Shown piece by piece: positions 61,052 to 64,000 of a stretch of DNA of 64,000 bases. Position numbers and translations under genes: made by a program. This DNA is from Gymnopilus junonius (taxonomy: Eukaryota > Basidiomycota > Agaricomycetes > Agaricales > Galerinaceae). The stretch is from assembly GCA_015501075.1 (NCBI GenBank), contig JADNYJ010000074.1, forward strand, positions 1 to 64,000. The letters are read 5' to 3'. The notes beneath the pieces were generated by a model. It did not search any database. It saw only the letters and a program-made list of their open reading frames with translations, and was not told where the DNA came from. The stretch's first letter is position 1; the number at the start of each line of letters is the position of its first letter.

Positions 61052-62230
61052 CTACGCTATCACTGAATTCTGCTTTATCCTGAAATGAGAGATGAAGTCC
61101 CTGAATGAGATCACATGAAGAAGGCCTCCGAGCTTTCTGCTCGTCTTGGGCCTTGGATTTTCAGTATGGTGTTTGATGTAATCGGTACTCAGGTCGGACG
61201 ACGATGTAGGCGATTTTGCAGATTCCTGGAACGATCCAAATAGTTCAGGATGTGTATCTTCCAAACTCTGGATCTGCGGAAACGATACTTAGTCAGATGT
61301 AAAGTTGTTCTATTGGCTAAGGTGGCATACCTTCTCGGTGTACACAACGAATGCTTCCTTCAGTTCTGCCCATTTTGTGATGACCGACTTCTGGCGCATG
61401 GCAGAGTAGTGAATTCGTAATTGCCCTGCGTTCTCGACTTGTGAGTTGGTTTTCAATTCCAGCCAATTCCACCAGGTAATATAGGTTGAGATGTTCATCG
61501 CCAGGCCTTCAAATACAGGAATACCTTCCTCGAGAGGTTTGAGCTTGCCTAAAAACGTATGAGGTGAATCCCTTTCGAAAATTTCGATGAGGCTAACCTT
61601 CTACAATGGAATATTCAGTCGAAGTCTTCGCGCCCTCTATGAGCTACCGGAAAATGTCAGTATGGGGGAAAAGGAACCATGAATACCAAAAACACCAACC
61701 CCCCCGAGCACTTGACGAACGTTCCTGAATTTATTCAGGCATTCCTGGGCCTTGGAAAATGCTTCTTGTCCCAATTTCAACATACTGTAGGCGAATTCTC
61801 CTAGTTCTTCCTTTGTTTTTTCTCCAGAGTTGACGGATTGCGACAATGTCAGGGCGTCGTTGGCAACGTTGTAACCCTGTTGGGCGGCCGAGATGCTGAA
61901 GTGAATGGCCTCGGTATACGTATGAGCCTGGTGGGCGATTTTCTTCAAGGCGTCGGACCTAGATATGTAATCGATAGACATTTTGAGCTAGCTCGCTCTT
62001 ATGGAAGGCACATGCAACTCACTGATGCTCCGCATTGCACCAAGGCTGGAGGACCTGCAAGGACTTCGCGGTCAGTTCGGCAAGCTGGTCGAGGTTGACA
62101 TCCCCCGGAGGGTGGAGATTGAGAGATCCCTGTAAATCCTTAGGGCCTGTATGCACTAAGAATTGTGGCCAATGCATATTCCGAACGCCTAGTGTAGGAA
62201 CGAAAGGAACGAAGATGCAGGATATCACGA
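61052..62230 (-). CDS. Unknown helical protein, spliced
   Basis: I do not recognise this family. Pieces in order: a first exon with MHWPQFLVHTGPKDLQ, then GSLNLHPPGDVNLDQLAELT and AKSLQVLQPWCNAE. A long helical exon (about 61976-61700) follows: SDALKKIAHQAHTYTEAIHF, SISAAQQGYNVANDALTL, EELGEFAYSMLKLGQEAFSK and AQECLNKFRNVRQVL. Next is a short exon (IEGAKTSTEYSIVEG), then KLKPLEEGIPVFEGLAMNI, QLRIHYSAMRQKSVITKWAE and LKEAFVVYTEK. The last exon begins IQSLEDTHPELFGSFQESAK, is Ser-rich and ends at 61052. The protein looks almost entirely alpha-helical, with no signal peptide. The start is uncertain. Confidence 0.6.
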
Positions 62231-62438
62231 AGGCTCAAGACCGGAGACAAGAAATGTTAGACTCACTTCAGCTCATTATAACGTCCTTCTGAGCACAGTC
62301 TCGTCGGAGTATTGTAAAATGAACCGTTCGCTCGTGTGCGTGTGTGAAAGGAGGTATGCTCCATTATGTCGACTATCAGTCGGCCAGAATTGTACGGACA
62401 TGAGGACAATTACGAAAGAAGCGCCTCGCTATAAACTG

Positions 62439-62870
62439 TCAATGGGTGGTAATTTCATTTGGCTCTGAAGCGGTTCCGTTAGTAATTGCGGCCTTTAAGA
62501 TTGGTGCTTGACTTACGCCGTCTGAATATCCCAGAATACCCTTTCGAAGGTCAGCTGCGTAGCGCGTATCGGTTTGTGTCGGAGGAAAGCTCAACGATTT
62601 AAAAATAGAAACTTTTGGTCCGATTGATGTCATTTCAGTTCGTATCTTTTCCAGATTCTCTCTGACTCTCTCCTTCGCGTCAAGCTGATGCACATACAGA
62701 TGGCATACAGTATCTTGCTTTGTCTCATTGGATCGATCGTTCTTTGTCGGCGAGCGTGGAACACCGTGGCTTTCAATGCCTTTCCAAGGACGGATGGTAT
62801 CAAATGACCAATGAGAGCCATCTCCCTGCATTTCTTGTAATTCGGTTCCAAGAATCGTCCATTAACGTCC
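62439..62870 (-). CDS. Unrecognised coding fragment, possibly part of a spliced gene
   Basis: A minus frame that reads like protein: QGDGSHWSFDTIRPWKGIES, then RENLEKIRTEMTSIGPKVSI, FKSLSFPPTQTDTRYAADLR and KGILGYSD. Upstream, in another frame, NGRFLEPNYK joins to EMQGDGSHW if one A is added to a short A-run near 62832. It may be the 5' part of the gene at 61052-62230 or a separate gene. No domain recognised. Confidence 0.4.
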
Positions 62871-63289
62871 TGTATCTCTCCTTTATTAAGAAAGAAGGGC
62901 TATGTCATTTGGTGAGCCTGCCTTTGGCGACTGCCCATCAATACCTGCATGCATTAACGCAGATGTCACCTGGACAGCTACCTCGTTTCTAAATCGTGCA
63001 ATAAGGCTGGCCGTGACAAGACAGCCTGCAAGACAATGTACATCCTCGTGGTCTTTGGGTCCTTCTTTGAAAAGATTGCAAAGTTCAAGAGTATGTCTAC
63101 ACCTCGTAACGATGGCGTCCGAGACCTGCTCCTCTAAGCTTCATCACCTCCTCGACAATGCCTTCACATCGTCAGCTTCGTTGAGTGGATGGCTCCGTCC
63201 TGGAAATGAGTAGTGCCTTCATATTTTAATGATCAGCTTTTTGTTTACAACATATATTAGAATCCATCTTGCACGCCTTTGCGTTATTT
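62871..63289. other. Region between 62.4 kb minus fragment and 63.3 kb plus gene
   Basis: Likely holds 5' exons of the plus-strand gene. A candidate first exon begins at ATG 63115 (MASETCSSKLHHLLDNAFTS), but I could not join it in phase. Confidence 0.35.
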
Positions 63290-63808
63290 TGAACCTTGAG
63301 GCTGCTGAGCGTGCTCTCCACATAGCGACCTCCACGTTCGAAAGAAGTTTTCCGAGGTCGACTCAGGCAGAAAGCAGCGCTTCTCCTCTCCATGGGTTCC
63401 GTCGTGGGCAAGAAAATGCGAAAGGCATTCTTGATACGTTGAAATATGTTCGGGCTTCCCTTGAAAAGGTCGGTTAAATTTTCATGTATAATAACACTCT
63501 GAAGTCGACCATTTTCTGTAGGGCGTTATGCTTGCAAGCTATGCCGCTAATATTCCAAGGAGTGACATCTCGGCGCTTGAACTATTCCAATCCTATATCT
63601 CAGATTGCATTAAATTCTGGATGTCTGAACATGGAATTTATGACGGTCTCAAATCTTTTCTTTTCTTTCAAAGGTGTGTTATCCCAAATTTTTCTAGTTA
63701 TCTATCTCAGAAGAGTCAATGCTGTAGGTCGTCGAATTTTATGATACTCATCCAGAGCTCTTTGCCGCAAACCTTGACGCCCAACCGACGATGAAGTCAA
63801 GGCTCTAA
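63290..63808 (+). CDS. Unknown helical protein, divergent relative of the 61-62 kb gene, 5' end unresolved
   Basis: Exons: about 63297-63471 (LEAAERALHIATSTFERSFP..GILDTLKYVRASLEK), about 63524-63673 (GVMLASYAANIPRSDISALE, LFQSYISDCIKFWMSEHGIY) and about 63730-63808 (VVEFYDTHPELFAANLDAQP, then TMKSRL and stop). The ending FYDTHPELFAANL resembles SLEDTHPELFGSF of the opposite-strand gene at 61052, and both are helical and lie within 2 kb, facing apart. I infer common descent. The N-terminus was not found. The remaining 190 bases of the window show no gene. Confidence 0.5.
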
Positions 63809-64000
63809 GAACCCTGCTTGAATCCTCTAGGAAAAGGAAGCTTGCGACAAATACTGATGAACATGGGGAAAGAGCCAATCTGAGGGAAGCAAGTCCTCCG
63901 TTGTTGGACACATAGCCCAAGGCCAAGGCCATTACAATCATCTTCATCTCAGATCCAGCATTCAGTCCCTGGTCTCCTCTATGGACATCCGAAATTACAT

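Overview
The window looks like nuclear DNA of a mushroom-forming basidiomycete (Agaricomycetes). Genes are split by many short introns of about 50-70 bases with GT..AG borders, sit on both strands without operons, and encode fungal families: a class II (ligninolytic-type) heme peroxidase, an AIG1-like G-domain protein, a DUF6534-type membrane protein, a Tsl1/Tps3-type trehalose subunit and a CLA4/PAK kinase. I built gene models by joining reading frames across splice sites and checking phase. Several models close exactly in frame: MICOS subunit, G-domain protein, trehalose subunit, uS19m, BTB protein and three orphan-family genes.

Layout. 0-6 kb: RBR E3 ligase (-), MICOS Mic26/27-like gene (+), decayed GMC oxidoreductase (-). 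6-8.8 kb: no convincing gene; a tRNA-like, SINE-like head. 8.8-18 kb: conserved nuclear-type protein (-), G-domain protein (+), a GC-rich repeat with a hairpin, and the eight-exon trehalose complex subunit (-). 18-26.7 kb: a long empty stretch, an unrecognised gene, a MYND zinc-finger gene, a PY-motif membrane protein (all -) and mitochondrial ribosomal protein uS19m (+). 28.5-30.3 kb: secreted class II peroxidase with a Glu/Ser/Asp manganese-site signature. 31.3-32.8 kb: a large palindrome around a transposase-like fragment. 33-52 kb: members and remnants of an unnamed gene family (motif LNPGSEYPLYSDLF) on both sides of the CLA4 kinase, partly as an inverted duplication, plus a DUF6534-type gene. 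53-64 kb: BTB/POZ protein (-), small membrane protein (+), CCR4-NOT subunit 11-like gene (-), and several fungal proteins of unknown function.

The most unusual content is the orphan family around CLA4. It has its own exon plan, conserved first and last exons, a conserved intron sequence, and copies at different stages of decay. The palindrome with the transposase-like fragment and the tRNA-like element come next.

A caution on quality: many otherwise conserved genes (RBR, MYND, peroxidase, CLA4, the 55.1 kb and 60.0 kb genes) each carry one or more single-base frameshifts, most of them at a run of identical bases where one base appears to be missing. Because this includes CLA4, consensus sequencing errors are at least as likely as pseudogenes. 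Those genes are annotated as probably functional with a suspected frameshift.
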